DNA of 64,000 bases from Phyllobacterium sp. 628. GTDB lineage: Bacteria; Pseudomonadota; Alphaproteobacteria; Rhizobiales; Rhizobiaceae. The notes beneath the pieces are model-generated. The model was not told the DNA's origin. It ran no database searches and saw nothing but the letters and a program-made list of their open reading frames with translations. Within the stretch, counting starts at the first letter, position 1; the number at the start of each line of letters is the position of its first letter. The DNA lies in NCBI RefSeq assembly GCF_014189505.1, contig NZ_CP050301.1, forward strand, positions 937,501 to 1,001,500, read 5' to 3'. Positions 7,910 through 18,863 of this stretch are shown piece by piece. A program made the position numbers and the translations under genes.

Positions 7910-8680
7910 ATGTCAAACAATCTTCTCGAAATCCGGGGCCTGCATAAAAGCTACGGCGATGTCGAAGTCCTGAAAGGCGTCGATTGCACCATGGAGCAGG
8001 GTGACGTGGTCAGCATTATCGGTTCAAGCGGATCTGGCAAAACCACCATGCTGCGCTGTATCAACATGCTGGAAGAGTTTCAGACCGGCTCGATCAGCAT
8101 CGATGGTGAAGAAATCGGCTATGAAATGGCCGGCACGCAGCGCAGGCGCAAGAAAGAAAAAGAGATCGCACGCCAGCGCGCCCTGACGGGCATGGCCTTC
8201 CAGCAGTTCAATCTCTTCCCGCATATGAGCGCCGTTCACAATGTGATGCTCGGCCTGATCAAGGTGAAGAAGCTAAGCAGGGACGAGGCACGCGCCATTT
8301 CAGAAAGATGGCTGGACCGTGTGGGACTGCTTTCCCGTGCAGATCATTTTCCGGGGCAATTGTCCGGCGGTCAGCAGCAGCGTGTTGCCATCGCCCGTGC
8401 CATTGCCATGAATCCACGGCTGATGCTCTTCGATGAAGTCACCTCGGCGCTCGATCCGGAGCTTGTGAACGAGGTGTTGCAGGTGATCAAGACTCTGGCA
8501 CAGGATGGGATGAGCATGCTGCTTGTCACCCACGAGATGCGATTTGCATACGAAGTGTCCAATCGAGTGATCTTCATGAATCAGGGACTTATCGGCGAAG
8601 AAGGAAATCCGCGCGATATGTTCCACAAACCCAAGAGCGAGCGTCTGGCCGAGTTTTTGAAAACATCGAGCTTCGCCTGA
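7910..8680 (+). CDS. Amino acid ABC transporter ATPase
   Basis: A 256-residue nucleotide-binding subunit of the HisP/GlnQ class. Walker A is GSSGSGKTT (about residues 37-45), the Q-loop lies in [12 protein letters not shown], the signature is [14 protein letters not shown], Walker B is [14 protein letters not shown] and the H-loop is LLVTHEM. A slightly long charged insertion between Walker A and the Q-loop ([15 protein letters not shown]) is typical of some members of the family. It energises the two permeases encoded just upstream and ends the operon. Glycerol kinase is convergent 28 bases downstream, with no obvious terminator between. Confidence 0.93.
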   Translation: MSNNLLEIRGLHKSYGDVEVLKGVDCTMEQGDVVSIIGSSGSGKTTMLRCINMLEEFQTGSISIDGEEIGYEMAGTQRRRKKEKEIARQRALTGMAFQQFNLFPHMSAVHNVMLGLIKVKKLSRDEARAISERWLDRVGLLSRADHFPGQLSGGQQQRVAIARAIAMNPRLMLFDEVTSALDPELVNEVLQVIKTLAQDGMSMLLVTHEMRFAYEVSNRVIFMNQGLIGEEGNPRDMFHKPKSERLAEFLKTSSFA

Positions 8681-8707
8681 AAACCGGATTCTGCTCCATG
8701 TGCGTTG

Positions 8708-10198
8708 CTAATTCGTCAGCGTCCGCTTCACGGCAATCTTCCATCCGGCGATTTTGGCTTTGCGCGTTTTCTCGTCCATCACGGGTGTAAACCGCATGTC
8801 GCGTTCCCATGTCTTGGAAAATTCACGCCGGTTGGGCCAGATACCCGCCTTCGACCCGGCCAGCCATGCAGCGCCAAGCGCCGTCGTCTCAAGGATGGTC
8901 GGACGATCCACCGGCGCATCGAGAATGTCGGCCAGCCGCTGCATCGTCCAGTCGGAAGCCACCATGCCACCATCGACGCGCAAAACCGTTTTGGTATCGG
9001 ATGCTTTCCAGTCCTTGCGCATGGCGTCCAGCAGATCGCGCGTCTGATAGGCCACGGCTTCCAGCGCTGCACGGGCAAATTCTGCCGGGCCGGAATTGCG
9101 CGTCAGGCCATAGATTGCGCCGCGCGCTTCGGCGTCCCAATGTGGCGCACCAAGACCGACAAAGGCAGGCACCAGATAGACATTCTGGCTCGGATCGGCT
9201 TGATCGGCGAGCTTACCGGTTTCTGGCGCCGATCCGATAATCTTCAATCCGTCGCGCAGCCACTGCACCGCCGCACCGGCGATGAAAATAGAGCCTTCCA
9301 GCGCATAGGTTGTCTTGCCGTTGAGCCTGTAGGCGATGGTTGTCAGGAGCCGGTTCTTCGATAGCACCATATCGCTGCCGGTGTTGAGAATGGCAAAGCA
9401 CCCCGTGCCATAGGTGGATTTGAACATGCCAGGCTCAAAACAGGCCTGCCCGATGGTTGCCGCATGCTGGTCACCGGCAACCCCGAGAATGGGGATGTCA
9501 GCGCCAAGCAACGAGGCCTCGGCCGAACCGTAGTTGGCAGCGCAATCCTTGACGTCGGGCAGCATGGCGCGCGGAACCCGCAGGATGTCGAGCAGTTCGT
9601 CATCCCATTCGTTCGTCGCAATATTGAAGAGCAGTGTGCGGGACGCATTGGTCGCATCGGTGGCATGCACTTTGCCGCCGGTCAGACGCCAGATCAGGAA
9701 ACTGTCGATTGTGCCGAACAGCAATTCCCCATTGACGGCACGTTTGCGCGCGCCGGGCACCTTGTCGAGAATCCACGCGAGCTTGGTCCCGGAAAAATAG
9801 GGGTCGAGCAGTAAGCCGGTCTTTTTGGTGAATTTCTTTTCTAGGCCCTGTTTCTTCAGTTTCTGGCAAACTGAAGCGGTGCGCCGGTCCTGCCAGACAA
9901 TGGCGTTGTGGATGGGCTTGCCGGTTGCCTTATCCCACACCACTACCGTTTCCCGCTGGTTGGTGATGCCGATGGCAGCCACATCGCCCGCCTGTATCTT
10001 GGCATTTTCAACAGCAATCTGGCAGGTGCTCAGAACGGATTGCCAGATTTCCTCCGGGTCATGTTCCACCCAGCCGGATTGCGGGTAAATCTGCGTGAAT
10101 TCCTGTTGGCTTTTCCCGACGACCTTGCGGTTCTTGTCAAAGATGATAGCGCGGCTCGACGTGGTACCCTGATCGATCGCGAGAATATATCCGTTCAT
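8708..10198 (-). CDS. glpK: Glycerol kinase
   Basis: A 496-residue FGGY-family kinase that phosphorylates glycerol to sn-glycerol 3-phosphate in the cytoplasm. The ATP-binding opening [15 protein letters not shown] (residues 7-21), the glycerol pocket segment [21 protein letters not shown] and STYGTGCF are all hallmarks of GlpK, and the length is that of the family. ATG 10198 follows a purine-rich GAGGGGGAAGC. It stands alone here, without glpF or glpD beside it, so it may be controlled separately or lie next to glycerol genes elsewhere. The following gene is divergent. Confidence 0.95.
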   Translation of the reverse strand: MNGYILAIDQGTTSSRAIIFDKNRKVVGKSQQEFTQIYPQSGWVEHDPEEIWQSVLSTCQIAVENAKIQAGDVAAIGITNQRETVVVWDKATGKPIHNAIVWQDRRTASVCQKLKKQGLEKKFTKKTGLLLDPYFSGTKLAWILDKVPGARKRAVNGELLFGTIDSFLIWRLTGGKVHATDATNASRTLLFNIATNEWDDELLDILRVPRAMLPDVKDCAANYGSAEASLLGADIPILGVAGDQHAATIGQACFEPGMFKSTYGTGCFAILNTGSDMVLSKNRLLTTIAYRLNGKTTYALEGSIFIAGAAVQWLRDGLKIIGSAPETGKLADQADPSQNVYLVPAFVGLGAPHWDAEARGAIYGLTRNSGPAEFARAALEAVAYQTRDLLDAMRKDWKASDTKTVLRVDGGMVASDWTMQRLADILDAPVDRPTILETTALGAAWLAGSKAGIWPNRREFSKTWERDMRFTPVMDEKTRKAKIAGWKIAVKRTLTN

Positions 10199-10314
10199 GC
10201 TTCCCCCTCAAATTGCGGCCACGATATTTGCTTCGCTCCGGCGGATCAAATGAAAACACAATCAGTTCCCTTTCTGTGGCGGTTGTTCTATGGCTCTTCA
10301 AACGGAGAATTCCC

Positions 10315-11064
10315 ATGAGTAGCGATGAAGCACGCAAAGTCCTTGTTCTGACTGGCGCAAGCCGCGGTATCGGTCATGCGACGGTCAAACGGTTTTCCCG
10401 CGCCGGGTGGCGTGTCATCACCTGCTCGCGGCAGGATTTTTCCGATGATTGCCCATGGCCAGCCGGTCCTGATGATCACATCAAGGTCGATCTGGCTGAT
10501 CAGGCTGATGTCGATCACGCGGTCTCTGAAATCCGCCAGCGGCTGGAAGTCGAAGGCGGCAAGCTGCACGCCTTGATCAACAATGCCGGTATCTCGCCCA
10601 AGAACACCGGCGGAGACCGTCTCGATTCGATCGAGACGCCGATGCATACATGGGCGACAGTGTTTCAGGTGAATTTTTTTGCGCCGATCATGCTGGCGCG
10701 CGGCCTGTTCAACGAACTGGCCGCCGGGAAAGGCTCGATCGTCAATGTGACATCCATTGCCGGAAGCCGCGTGCATCCCTTCGCAGGGACAGCCTATGCC
10801 ACGTCAAAGGCAGCGCTTGCCTCACTGACCCGGGAAATGGCGTCGGATTTCGGTCCGCACGGCATTCGCGTCAACGCAATTGCCCCGGGCGAGATCGACA
10901 CGGCGATCCTCTCACCGGGCACCGACAAGCTTGTGGAGCATCTGCCGCTGCGCCGTCTCGGCAAAACCGCAGAGGTTGCCGAGACGATCTATTTCCTGTG
11001 TTCCGAAGCATCATCCTATGTGACTGGCTCGGAAATCCACATTAATGGCGGTCAGCACGTCTGA
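10315..11064 (+). CDS. Short-chain dehydrogenase/reductase
   Basis: A 249-residue NAD(P)-dependent SDR. TGASRGIGHA at residues 13-22 is the nucleotide-binding turn. NNAGISPK follows the fourth strand, and the catalytic set is Ser in NVTSIAGS with YATSK for Tyr and Lys. The C-terminal SEASSYVTGSEIHINGG is typical of classical SDRs. ATG 10315 has AACGGAGAAT before it; an upstream in-frame start at 10213 lacks one and would run through the divergent promoter. The substrate is not evident; the nearest genes are glycerol kinase and the xylose operon, so a polyol or sugar is possible. Confidence 0.88.
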   Translation: MSSDEARKVLVLTGASRGIGHATVKRFSRAGWRVITCSRQDFSDDCPWPAGPDDHIKVDLADQADVDHAVSEIRQRLEVEGGKLHALINNAGISPKNTGGDRLDSIETPMHTWATVFQVNFFAPIMLARGLFNELAAGKGSIVNVTSIAGSRVHPFAGTAYATSKAALASLTREMASDFGPHGIRVNAIAPGEIDTAILSPGTDKLVEHLPLRRLGKTAEVAETIYFLCSEASSYVTGSEIHINGGQHV

Positions 11065-11087
11065 TATTGAAAGGGGTTAGTTCTTTA

Positions 11088-11243
11088 ACCCCCCTCTGGG
11101 CTGTCGCCATCTCCCCCGCAAGGGGGAGATCAGCCTGCATAGCTGTCTTCGCGAAACTTCAAATATTTCCGATTGTGCGAAAGCGTTCCTGTCAATGTGA
11201 TCTCCCCCTTGCGGGGGAGATGCCCGATAGGGCAGAGGGGGGT
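11088..11243. repeat. Large intergenic inverted repeat between convergent genes
   Basis: Two arms of about 45 bp (11088-11132 and 11198-11243) are near-perfect reverse complements around a 65-bp spacer. Each arm contains its own CTCCCCC...GGGGGAG hairpin and a CCCCTCTG/CAGAGGGG outer part. This is the layout of rhizobial palindromic intergenic repeats. Lying between the convergent dehydrogenase and xylA genes, it could also end transcription from both sides. Confidence 0.75.
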
Positions 11244-11260
11244 GAAGCACCCCCTCTCAT

Positions 11261-12571
11261 TCAAACATACCGGTTAACGACATTCTCCAGATATTCCTGC
11301 CGGCCGGAACGCGGCTGCGGCTGGATCTTCTTGTCTTCCACATGCTTGGCAATGTCTTCCAGCGATAGTTTGCCGGAGAGCATGGCCTGTGCTTCGGGCT
11401 TTGCCCAGCCCGCATAGCGCTCATCGACGAAGCCGGTAATGACCTTGTCATCAAGCATCTTGGCAGCGGCTTTCAGGCCCCGTGCGCACGTATCCATGCC
11501 GCCAACATGAGCAATCAGCAGATCCTGCGGATCAAGTGACTGGCGACGCAGCTTGGAGTCGAAATTCGTGCCGCCCGTCGTGAAGCCGCCCGCCTTGAGA
11601 ATTTCGTAATAAGCCAGAGCCACTTCAGGCACATTGTTGGGGAACTGATCCGTGTCCCAGCCGGACTGGTAATCATTGCGGTTCATGTCGATGGAGCCGA
11701 AAATACCCAGCGCCGCAGCGGTTGCCAGTTCATGCTCGAACGAATGGCCGGCAAGAATGGCGTGGCCCTGTTCCAGATTGACCTTCACCTCGTTTTCAAG
11801 GCCAAAACGCTTGAGGAAGCCATAAACCGTCGCCGCATCATAATCATACTGATGCTTGGTCGGTTCCTGCGGCTTCGGTTCAATCAGGATCGCACCCTTG
11901 AAGCCGATCTTGTGCTTGTATTCAACAACGAGGCTGAGGAACCGGCCCATCTGGTCGAGTTCGCGTTTCATGTCGGTGTTAAGCAGAGTTTCATAGCCTT
12001 CGCGGCCGCCCCACAGCACATAATTCTCGCCCTTGAGCTTCTGCGTCACATCAATACAGGTTTTGACTGTCGCTGCCGCATAGGCAAAGACATCGGGATC
12101 AGGATTGGTTGCAGCGCCAGACATGAAGCGGCGATTGGAAAAGAGATTGGCTGTGCCCCAAAGAAGCTTGGTACCAGTCGTTTCCATCTTACCGGCAAAA
12201 TAGTCGGCAATTTCGTAAAGGCGCTTATTGCTCTCGGCCAGTGTTTCACCTTCCGGGCGCACATCGGCATCGTGGAAGCAGAAATATGGTGCACCCAGCA
12301 GCGAGAACATCTCGAAAGCCACATCGGCCTTGAGTTTTGCGCCAGCCATTGTCTCGTTAAACCATGGGCGCTCGAAGGTCTGGCCACCGAAGGGATCACC
12401 GCCCGGCCAGGTGAATGAATGCCAGTAAGCGACGGCAAAGCGCAGATGGTCTTCCATGCGCTTGCCGTTGATTAATTCCTCCGGATTGTAGAAGCGATAG
12501 GCAAGCGGATTGGTGCTGTCCGGCCCTTCATATTTGATCGGTTTGATATCACCAAAAAATCCGCTGCTCAT
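11261..12571 (-). CDS. xylA: Xylose isomerase
   Basis: A 436-residue class II xylose isomerase converting D-xylose to D-xylulose with two divalent metal ions. Recognisable blocks are [26 protein letters not shown] with the catalytic His and Asp, [28 protein letters not shown] with metal ligands, and [17 protein letters not shown] near the C-terminus. The start ATG overlaps the xylB stop (ATGA), so the two are coupled. It is the last gene of a minus-strand xylR-xylB-xylA unit, ending against a large intergenic inverted repeat. Confidence 0.97.
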   Translation of the reverse strand: MSSGFFGDIKPIKYEGPDSTNPLAYRFYNPEELINGKRMEDHLRFAVAYWHSFTWPGGDPFGGQTFERPWFNETMAGAKLKADVAFEMFSLLGAPYFCFHDADVRPEGETLAESNKRLYEIADYFAGKMETTGTKLLWGTANLFSNRRFMSGAATNPDPDVFAYAAATVKTCIDVTQKLKGENYVLWGGREGYETLLNTDMKRELDQMGRFLSLVVEYKHKIGFKGAILIEPKPQEPTKHQYDYDAATVYGFLKRFGLENEVKVNLEQGHAILAGHSFEHELATAAALGIFGSIDMNRNDYQSGWDTDQFPNNVPEVALAYYEILKAGGFTTGGTNFDSKLRRQSLDPQDLLIAHVGGMDTCARGLKAAAKMLDDKVITGFVDERYAGWAKPEAQAMLSGKLSLEDIAKHVEDKKIQPQPRSGRQEYLENVVNRYV

Positions 12572-14022
12572 GATTGAACTCCTTTTAATGCTGGATAGAG
12601 GTTGTGGTAGCGCCGGTAGGCGGCGTCGAAATCGGCCGTAAGCCGTGTGTCTGGTTCAACAGTCTTTTCGGTTGCGGGTGCCGCGCAGATGGCGCGGGGA
12701 TCAGCTTTTTCCGCTGCAATGAGTCCAAGCCGTGCCGCACCGAACGCTGCGCCAAAGTCGCCGTCTGCGGGAACATCGACGGGGATATTGAGCGCGGTCG
12801 CAATGGTTTTAAGCCAATAGATGGAACGTGACCCGCCACCAACGGCCGTGACGCGGTCAAGTCTGGTGCCAGCGGTGGCAAGGGCATGCAGGCAGTCCCG
12901 AAACGCAAAGGCAACGCCCTCGAGCACAGCCTGTGTCAGGCTCGCCCGGTCACTCGAGTGCTCCAGTCCGTAGAAGGAGCCGCGAATTGCCGAATCGTTG
13001 AGCGGCGTGCGCTCGCCTGAGAGATAGGGCAGGAAGGTCACACCGGACGGTGCACGCAAACTGTCGCCAAGCTCATCGGTTAGTTCTGCGGGTTTGCGTG
13101 CTGTAATACCCGCATACCAGTTGAGCGCATCGGTTGCCGACAGGATCACGCCCATCTGGTGCCATGTGCCGGGCAGGGCGTGGCAGAAGGTGTGAACCGC
13201 GCTTGCGGGGTTTGGCAGATAGGCATTGTTGGCGGCGAAAAGCACGCCCGAAGTGCCGAGCGAAACAAAGGCGTGGCCCTCCGCAACCGTGCCCATACCA
13301 CAGGCGGAAGCCGCATTGTCCCCGGCGCCACCGGCCACAACGACCTGACTGCCCATGCCCCAGCGCGATGCGAGACCGGCTTTGAGGCTGCCTGATACAT
13401 CGGTGCCCTCGACGAGGGATGGCATATAGCTTGCATCAAGTCCCGATGCGTTGAGCAGGTCGTCCGACCAGTCGCGTTTGCCCACGTCGAGCCAGGATGT
13501 ACCTGCGGCGTCTGACATTTCGGAAACGTGCTCGCCTGTCAGCCATAGCCGCAGATAGTCTTTCGGCAGCAGCACTTTGCGCAGTTTGGCGAAAATCTCG
13601 GGTTCGTTATTCTTGACCCAGACCACTTTCGGCGCGGTGAATCCCGGAAAGACGATATTGCCGCTCAGTGCGCGGAAAATCGGGTTGCTGTCGAGTTCGG
13701 CGGCTTCGACGTGGCTGCGTGTGTCGTTCCACAGCATGCAGGGCCGAAGCACCTTGTCGTCGCCATCAAGAAGCGTTGCACCATGCATCTGACCGGAAAG
13801 GCCAATGCCCTTCACGGCCGCCAGCTTTTTGGGGTGACTGGCTTTGAGTGCAGCAACTGCATCTTCCGTGGCGCGTATCCAATGTGCCGGGTCCTGCTCG
13901 GACCAGCCTGAATGGGGGCGTGTGACGTCCAGCGTTCCGGTGCCGGAACCAATGACGTTTTGATCCTCGTCAATCAACAGCGCCTTGACGCCGGATGTGC
14001 CTAAATCGAGACCGAGATACAT
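12568..14022 (-). CDS. xylB: Xylulokinase
   Basis: A 484-residue FGGY kinase phosphorylating D-xylulose to D-xylulose 5-phosphate, which enters the pentose phosphate pathway. The N-terminal [15 protein letters not shown], the substrate loop [13 protein letters not shown] (about residues 72-84), [15 protein letters not shown] and the C-terminal [17 protein letters not shown] match the family. It starts 25 bases after the xylR stop and overlaps xylA by four bases, in keeping with one operon that also encodes the regulator. Confidence 0.95.
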   Translation of the reverse strand: MYLGLDLGTSGVKALLIDEDQNVIGSGTGTLDVTRPHSGWSEQDPAHWIRATEDAVAALKASHPKKLAAVKGIGLSGQMHGATLLDGDDKVLRPCMLWNDTRSHVEAAELDSNPIFRALSGNIVFPGFTAPKVVWVKNNEPEIFAKLRKVLLPKDYLRLWLTGEHVSEMSDAAGTSWLDVGKRDWSDDLLNASGLDASYMPSLVEGTDVSGSLKAGLASRWGMGSQVVVAGGAGDNAASACGMGTVAEGHAFVSLGTSGVLFAANNAYLPNPASAVHTFCHALPGTWHQMGVILSATDALNWYAGITARKPAELTDELGDSLRAPSGVTFLPYLSGERTPLNDSAIRGSFYGLEHSSDRASLTQAVLEGVAFAFRDCLHALATAGTRLDRVTAVGGGSRSIYWLKTIATALNIPVDVPADGDFGAAFGAARLGLIAAEKADPRAICAAPATEKTVEPDTRLTADFDAAYRRYHNLYPALKGVQS

Positions 14023-14046
14023 GGAAAACCCTTCTGAAGTGCTTGG

Positions 14047-15291
14047 CTAGATCGCGCGCCGCAGCGGCGCATCACGGAGATCGCCGGGGGCGAAAAGCTG
14101 TGTGTCGAGATGGAGAAGCGATGTCATCATGCAGCCCTGCAGGATGAGAGGATGCTCGTCCGGATAACAGCGAATGTTGAGATCGGGAACGCCGCCCCAG
14201 CCGGTAGTGCCGGAGACGATTTCCCGCAGGTCGGTTTCAATGAGATCGAACACACCGGCTCCCGGACCAACAAATGCAATCGGAACGGGATCGATCAGCG
14301 AGAACAGACTGCGCAGGCCGGAACCAATGGCTTGTCCAGCCTTGCGGAAAGCCTCACGTTCTGCGCCTTCGCCGGCCCGCGCGCGATTAGCCACATCGTT
14401 AAACGTTGCAGCATCGACATCCTGCAGCGGCGGCGCGGTTTCATCCTCGCCGGATGTCCGGCGCAAAATGGCATAGTCGCTGGCATAGGCCTCGATGCAC
14501 CCATGGCGTCCGCAGCGGCACAGCGCACCATTCGGCTCATGCAGCATATGCCCGAACTCGGCACCCGATGACTGGACGCCGAGGAACGGCTTGCCTTTGA
14601 GATAGAGCCCCATGCCGATACCATGCGACAGCAGGATCGCAGCAAAATCGTCCGCGTAATGGTCAGGGTCGATCCAGCGCAGTGCTTCGGCAATCATGCT
14701 GCAATCATTGGCCACCGAGACACTGACGCCATATCTGTTCGACAGCGTTTCGCCGAATGCCACATTGCTGTCAGGAGTAATCGGCGACCACAGCATGGTG
14801 GCGCTGGCGGCATCGGTCACGCCCTGCACGCCCATGGAAATATGCATGAGTTTACCCGCGTTGGACGGCATATTCGCCAGCACGGCGTCGAGCATTTCGC
14901 TGACAGCACGTAGTAGATCATCCGTGGTCGCATCCAACGTCGGAACCCGGCGGATCTCCTCGCAAATCACTTGGCCTTTGTAGTTGAACAACACTGTGTG
15001 GACGAGATTGAGTGCCAGTTCGACCGTGGCAATGGTTGCGATCTCGGGGTTCAGTGTCAGCGCAACCTGCGGGCGCCCCCGGCTTTTTGCGGCCACGTCG
15101 CCATCGCGGCTTTCGCTGATAATTCCCTCGGCGATCAGCGCCGTTGTGATGGCGGAAACCGTCGAAGCGCTGAGCCCCGTCTGCGCAACAATATCAGTTC
15201 GTGAGAGCAGTTCGTGACGGCGCAAGGCGCCGAGTACAAGCCTGCGATTCTGTCGCCGGACATCGTCCGGCCGGGCAATCTCATCTATCAA
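14047..15291 (-). CDS. xylR: ROK-family xylose operon repressor
   Basis: A protein of about 414 residues in the NagC/XylR group of ROK regulators. The N-terminal HTH is LSRTDIVAQTGLSASTVSAI, and the sugar-kinase-like part has GIGMGLYLKGKP and the zinc motif CRCGRHGCIEAY. A strong ribosome site GGGAGGAGA sits at 15301-15307, so translation most likely begins at TTG 15294 or 15291. The longer frame to ATG 15345 would include that site in coding sequence. It heads the xylR-xylB-xylA unit and is divergent from xylFHG. Xylose-relieved repression of both units is the expected, inferred role. Confidence 0.88.
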   Translation of the reverse strand: MIDEIARPDDVRRQNRRLVLGALRRHELLSRTDIVAQTGLSASTVSAITTALIAEGIISESRDGDVAAKSRGRPQVALTLNPEIATIATVELALNLVHTVLFNYKGQVICEEIRRVPTLDATTDDLLRAVSEMLDAVLANMPSNAGKLMHISMGVQGVTDAASATMLWSPITPDSNVAFGETLSNRYGVSVSVANDCSMIAEALRWIDPDHYADDFAAILLSHGIGMGLYLKGKPFLGVQSSGAEFGHMLHEPNGALCRCGRHGCIEAYASDYAILRRTSGEDETAPPLQDVDAATFNDVANRARAGEGAEREAFRKAGQAIGSGLRSLFSLIDPVPIAFVGPGAGVFDLIETDLREIVSGTTGWGGVPDLNIRCYPDEHPLILQGCMMTSLLHLDTQLFAPGDLRDAPLRRAI

Positions 15292-15367
15292 CAAAGGATC
15301 TCCTCCCGAAATCTTTTTTGATGCGATGCAAAAATATTGTTGCAATGCAATAACTTAACAGATCAGA

Positions 15368-15385
15368 TTCCATGTTGACATGGAA
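15368..15385. promoter_or_regulatory. Palindrome between xylR and xylF, likely XylR operator
   Basis: TTCCATGT (15368-15375) is followed by TG and the exact inverse ACATGGAA (15378-15385). It lies midway in the divergent region that must hold promoters for both xylose units. A TTGCATTGCAAC-like stretch near 15330-15350 is a second symmetric sequence. Assignment to XylR is by position only. Confidence 0.6.
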
Positions 15386-15504
15386 ATCAATTTAAGTCAC
15401 TATTTTTTTCGAGCCTCGAAATAAAAGGCTTTGGGTGTTGGACCGGAGGTGAAAGGTCAAACATCTAACGGGATTAACGTGCCATGTGCACTGGGAGGAA
15501 TACC

Positions 15505-16545
15505 ATGAAAAAAGTTGCAACCGCTTTGGCGGGCGCTGTTCTTGCTGTCTCTTTGGCGGGCCCTGCGCTGGCGAAAGACAAAATCATTGGCGTGTCGTGG
15601 TCGAATTTTCAGGAAGAACGCTGGAAGACCGACGAAGCCGCGATCAAGAAGGCGCTCGAAGCCAATGGCGACAAGTATATTTCCGCTGATGCGCAGTCTT
15701 CCGCTTCCAAGCAGCTGACCGACGTTGAAAGCCTGATCTCACAGGGCGCGAATGCGCTGATCATTCTCGCGCAGGATTCCAGCGCGATTGGACCGGCTGT
15801 TGAAAAGGCCGTGGCTGAAGGCATTCCGGTCGTCGGTTATGACCGCCTGATCGAAAATAAGGATGCGTTCTACATTACCTTCGACAACAAGGAAGTGGGC
15901 CGTATGCAGGCGCGCGGCGTTCTGGCTGTGAAGCCGGAAGGCAATTACGCTTTCATCAAGGGCAGCTCGGCTGATCCGAATGCTGATTTCCTTTTCTCCG
16001 GTGCTCAGGAAGTTCTGAAAGATGCCATCGCATCCGGCAAGATCAAGAATGTCGGCGAAGCCTACACCGATGGCTGGCTGCCAGCCAATGCGCAGAAGAA
16101 CATGGAACAGTTCCTGACCAAAAACGACAACAAGATCGATGCTGTCGTTGCGGCCAATGATGGCACAGCCGGCGGTGCGATTGCTGCCCTGCAGGCACAG
16201 GGTCTTGCCGGTACAGTTCCTGTTTCCGGTCAGGATGCCGACTTTGCCGCCTTGAACCGCATCGCACTGGGAACCCAGACCGGTTCGATCTGGAAAGACT
16301 CGCGTGAACTCGGCAAGGAAGCAGCCGGCATTGCTGCTGCGCTCGCCGATGGCAAGAAGATGACCGAAATTCCGCATGTCCAGAAGTTTAATGGCGGCGC
16401 GAAAAAGGTTGAAGTCAATGCCGTATTCCTGACGCCGGTTCCCATCACCAAGGACAACCTCAACGTCATTATCGACGCCGGTTGGGTGAAGAAGGACGTT
16501 GTTTGCCAGGGCGTCAAGGCTGGCTCAGTCGCCGCCTGCAAGTAA
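15505..16545 (+). CDS. xylF: Xylose ABC transporter, periplasmic binding protein
   Basis: A 346-residue periplasmic sugar-binding protein. The start ATG 15505 is preceded by GGGAGGAAT and gives a clear signal peptide ending near AGPALAKD (residue 23); an in-frame start at 15484 is less likely. Conserved XylF blocks are [37 protein letters not shown] (partial), [38 protein letters not shown] and [15 protein letters not shown]. It captures D-xylose for the XylH/XylG transporter. It is the first plus-strand gene of the divergent xylose locus and is followed by a hairpin that probably limits read-through into the permease gene. Confidence 0.94.
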   Translation: MKKVATALAGAVLAVSLAGPALAKDKIIGVSWSNFQEERWKTDEAAIKKALEANGDKYISADAQSSASKQLTDVESLISQGANALIILAQDSSAIGPAVEKAVAEGIPVVGYDRLIENKDAFYITFDNKEVGRMQARGVLAVKPEGNYAFIKGSSADPNADFLFSGAQEVLKDAIASGKIKNVGEAYTDGWLPANAQKNMEQFLTKNDNKIDAVVAANDGTAGGAIAALQAQGLAGTVPVSGQDADFAALNRIALGTQTGSIWKDSRELGKEAAGIAAALADGKKMTEIPHVQKFNGGAKKVEVNAVFLTPVPITKDNLNVIIDAGWVKKDVVCQGVKAGSVAACK

Positions 16546-16571
16546 GCTCGCGATAATCTGCTGATGTTGAG

Positions 16572-16602
16572 CGCCGCTGGTCCACTGGATCAGCGGCGTT
16601 TT
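16572..16602 (+). terminator. Hairpin after xylF, partial terminator or stabiliser
   Basis: CGCCGCTG (16572-16579) pairs with CAGCGGCG (16591-16598), followed by TTTT. The short U-tract suggests partial termination or 3'-end protection of the xylF message. Confidence 0.6.
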
Positions 16603-16631
16603 AAAAAGAACCTGAAACTGGGGAGAAAAAA

Positions 16632-17939
16632 ATGAGTGATCCGGCAGTCAGCATTGACCGGGCCCGCGCCTCCGAGCTTGGTTTTGTCGCCCGCTTCTTC
16701 AAAGCCACGGAACTCGATACCCGCCTTCTCGGCATGGTCGGCGCGCTGGTTATCATCTGGGTCGCATTCCAGATTTTCTCCGGGGGCCAGTTCCTTACGC
16801 CGCGCAATCTGTGGAATCTCTCGGTGCAGACATCATCCATTGCCGTCATGGCGACAGGCATGGTGCTGATCATCGTTACCCGCAACATCGATCTGTCGGT
16901 CGGCTCTATTCTGGGCTTTGTCGGTATGATCATGGGCGTTCTGCAGGCTGAAATCCTGCCTCAGCTCATCGGCTTCGAGCATCCCACGACCTGGATCGTA
17001 TCGTTGATTGCCGGTATTATCATCGGTGCTGTTATCGGCGGCTTCCAGGGCTTTGTTATCGCTTTTCTTGGCGTGCCTGCCTTCATCGTCACTCTCGGCG
17101 GTCTTCTCGTTTGGCGCGGTGCTGCCTGGATGGTCACGTCAGGCCGCACAGTTGCGCCGATGGACTCCACCTTCCGCCTCATGGGTGGCGGCCCCGAAGG
17201 CTCGATTGGAGCCATGTGGAGTTGGGTTGTCGCCATCATAGCCTGCATTGCCATCATCATCATGGTGGTCAACAGCCGCCGCCAGCGTAAGCGCTTCAAC
17301 TTCCCGCGCCGTCCTGTCTGGGCCGAAGTGTTCATGGCTGCCATCAGCTGTGGCCTGGTGCTCGGCGCCGTAGCGCTGGCCGACGCCTATTACTGGCCGA
17401 TCGGTATCGTGCGCAAATATGCCGAAACCAACAACATCACCATCCCGGATAGCGGCCTGTTTATCTCCTATGGTATCGCCATTCCGGTGCTGATTGCAGT
17501 GGCAACCGGCATCATCATGACATTCGTGACGACACGCACCCGTTTTGGCCGCTATGTCTTCGCCATGGGCGGCAATCCGGAAGCTGCCGATCTTGCCGGT
17601 ATCAATACGCGCTGGGTCACCATGAAGATTTTCATCATCATGGGCATTCTCTGCGCCATTGCCGGCGCGATCTCGACAGCGCGCCTTAACTCCGCAACCA
17701 ATGCGCTGGGTACGCTCGACGAGCTTCTCACCATTGCTGCTGCTGTTATTGGCGGAACATCGCTGGCTGGCGGCGTCGGCACCATTGCCGGTGCCATGAT
17801 CGGTGCGCTGCTCATGCAGTCTTTGAGCTCCGGCATGGTGCTGCTTGGCCTTGATACGCCGCTGCAAAACATCGTTGTCGGTATTGTACTTGTGATCGCT
17901 GTCTGGCTCGACACGGTCTATCGCCGCCGTGCAGCTTGA
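16632..17939 (+). CDS. xylH: Xylose ABC transporter permease
   Basis: A 435-residue BPD_transp_2-family permease, longer than ribose permeases as is normal for XylH. About ten to twelve hydrophobic segments are seen. Diagnostic stretches are [18 protein letters not shown] (about residues 74-91), [21 protein letters not shown], the charged cytoplasmic loop [13 protein letters not shown], and [16 protein letters not shown] before the C-terminal spans. It starts after GGGGAGAAAAA. It should form the membrane channel for D-xylose with XylF and the ATPase XylG, whose gene follows 13 bases later. Confidence 0.94.
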   Translation: MSDPAVSIDRARASELGFVARFFKATELDTRLLGMVGALVIIWVAFQIFSGGQFLTPRNLWNLSVQTSSIAVMATGMVLIIVTRNIDLSVGSILGFVGMIMGVLQAEILPQLIGFEHPTTWIVSLIAGIIIGAVIGGFQGFVIAFLGVPAFIVTLGGLLVWRGAAWMVTSGRTVAPMDSTFRLMGGGPEGSIGAMWSWVVAIIACIAIIIMVVNSRRQRKRFNFPRRPVWAEVFMAAISCGLVLGAVALADAYYWPIGIVRKYAETNNITIPDSGLFISYGIAIPVLIAVATGIIMTFVTTRTRFGRYVFAMGGNPEAADLAGINTRWVTMKIFIIMGILCAIAGAISTARLNSATNALGTLDELLTIAAAVIGGTSLAGGVGTIAGAMIGALLMQSLSSGMVLLGLDTPLQNIVVGIVLVIAVWLDTVYRRRAA

Positions 17940-17952
17940 GGGAGGAACGATC

Positions 17953-18732
17953 ATGACCAACACACAGACGCCTCTCATCGACATGGACAATATCTCGATC
18001 GCATTCGGCGGTATCCGCGCGGTCGATGGTGCTTCGATCAATCTTTTCCCCGGCGAAGTCGTGGCCTTGCTTGGCCACAACGGTGCGGGAAAATCCACGC
18101 TGATCAAGATCCTCTCCGGCGCCTACAAACGCGATGGCGGCACGATCAAGGTCAATGGAGAAGAAGCTTCCATCAGCAACCCGCGCGATGCCAAAGCTTA
18201 CGGCATCGAGACGATCTACCAGACGCTGGCTTTGGCAGACAATGTCGATACGGCTGCCAATCTCTATCTCGGCCGCGAGTTGATGACGCCATGGGGCACG
18301 CTTGACGACGTTGCCATGGAGCACAGCGCCCGCGAAGTAATGGGGCGCCTTAACCCGCGCTTCCAGCGCTTTAAGGACCCGGTCAAGGCGCTCTCCGGTG
18401 GGCAGCGCCAGTCTGTCGCAATTGCCCGGGCGATCCTGTTCAACGCCCGCATCCTGATCATGGATGAGCCGACGGCCGCACTGGGTCCGCAGGAAACGGC
18501 ACAGGTTGGCGAGTTGATCAAACAGCTGAAAAGTGAAGGCATCGGTATCTTCCTCATCAGCCACGACATTCACGATGTCTTCCATCTGGCAGACCGTGTG
18601 GCCGTGATGAAGAACGGTCAGGTTGTTGGTACCGCTAAGGTCGGCGACGTCACCGAAGATGAAGTGCTCGGCATGATCATTCTTGGAAAATGCCCACCCG
18701 GCGCTATTCCGGGGCCGGGTGCGGTGAACTAA
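17953..18732 (+). CDS. xylG: Xylose ABC transporter ATPase (single nucleotide-binding domain)
   Basis: A 259-residue ATPase with Walker [10 protein letters not shown], signature [13 protein letters not shown], Walker [13 protein letters not shown] and H-loop LISHDI. ATG 17953 follows GAGGGAGGAACG; the longer frame from 17929 overlaps the permease end. Enterobacterial XylG has two fused ATPase domains of about 500 residues, while the single-domain version is usual in rhizobia and would act as a homodimer. It ends the xylFHG operon, just before a strong terminator. Confidence 0.92.
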   Translation: MTNTQTPLIDMDNISIAFGGIRAVDGASINLFPGEVVALLGHNGAGKSTLIKILSGAYKRDGGTIKVNGEEASISNPRDAKAYGIETIYQTLALADNVDTAANLYLGRELMTPWGTLDDVAMEHSAREVMGRLNPRFQRFKDPVKALSGGQRQSVAIARAILFNARILIMDEPTAALGPQETAQVGELIKQLKSEGIGIFLISHDIHDVFHLADRVAVMKNGQVVGTAKVGDVTEDEVLGMIILGKCPPGAIPGPGAVN

Positions 18733-18756
18733 AAATCAGTTCGCTGAGAGATTGAG

Positions 18757-18784
18757 CAGCCCCTTGCGGGGCTGTTTGCGTTTT
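18757..18784 (+). terminator. Terminator of the xylFHG operon
   Basis: CAGCCCC (18757-18763), loop TTGC, GGGGCTG (18768-18774), then TTTGCGTTTT. A classical rho-independent form 25 bases after xylG. Confidence 0.8.
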
Positions 18785-18863
18785 ATGAGCGAGTGAACGA
18801 AAGTATCATTGAATGCAATGCAATCATTGATTAATATGCACTCATTGATAAATGGAGTTGTCG

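Noticed and set aside
11088..11243. CRISPR array
   Set aside because: There are only two arms in inverted orientation with one spacer; no direct repeats or cas genes occur in the window.
17139..18107. 322-residue minus-strand frame across xylH and xylG
   Set aside because: It spans two well-identified genes on the other strand and has the biased Asp/His/Gly content of a shadow frame.
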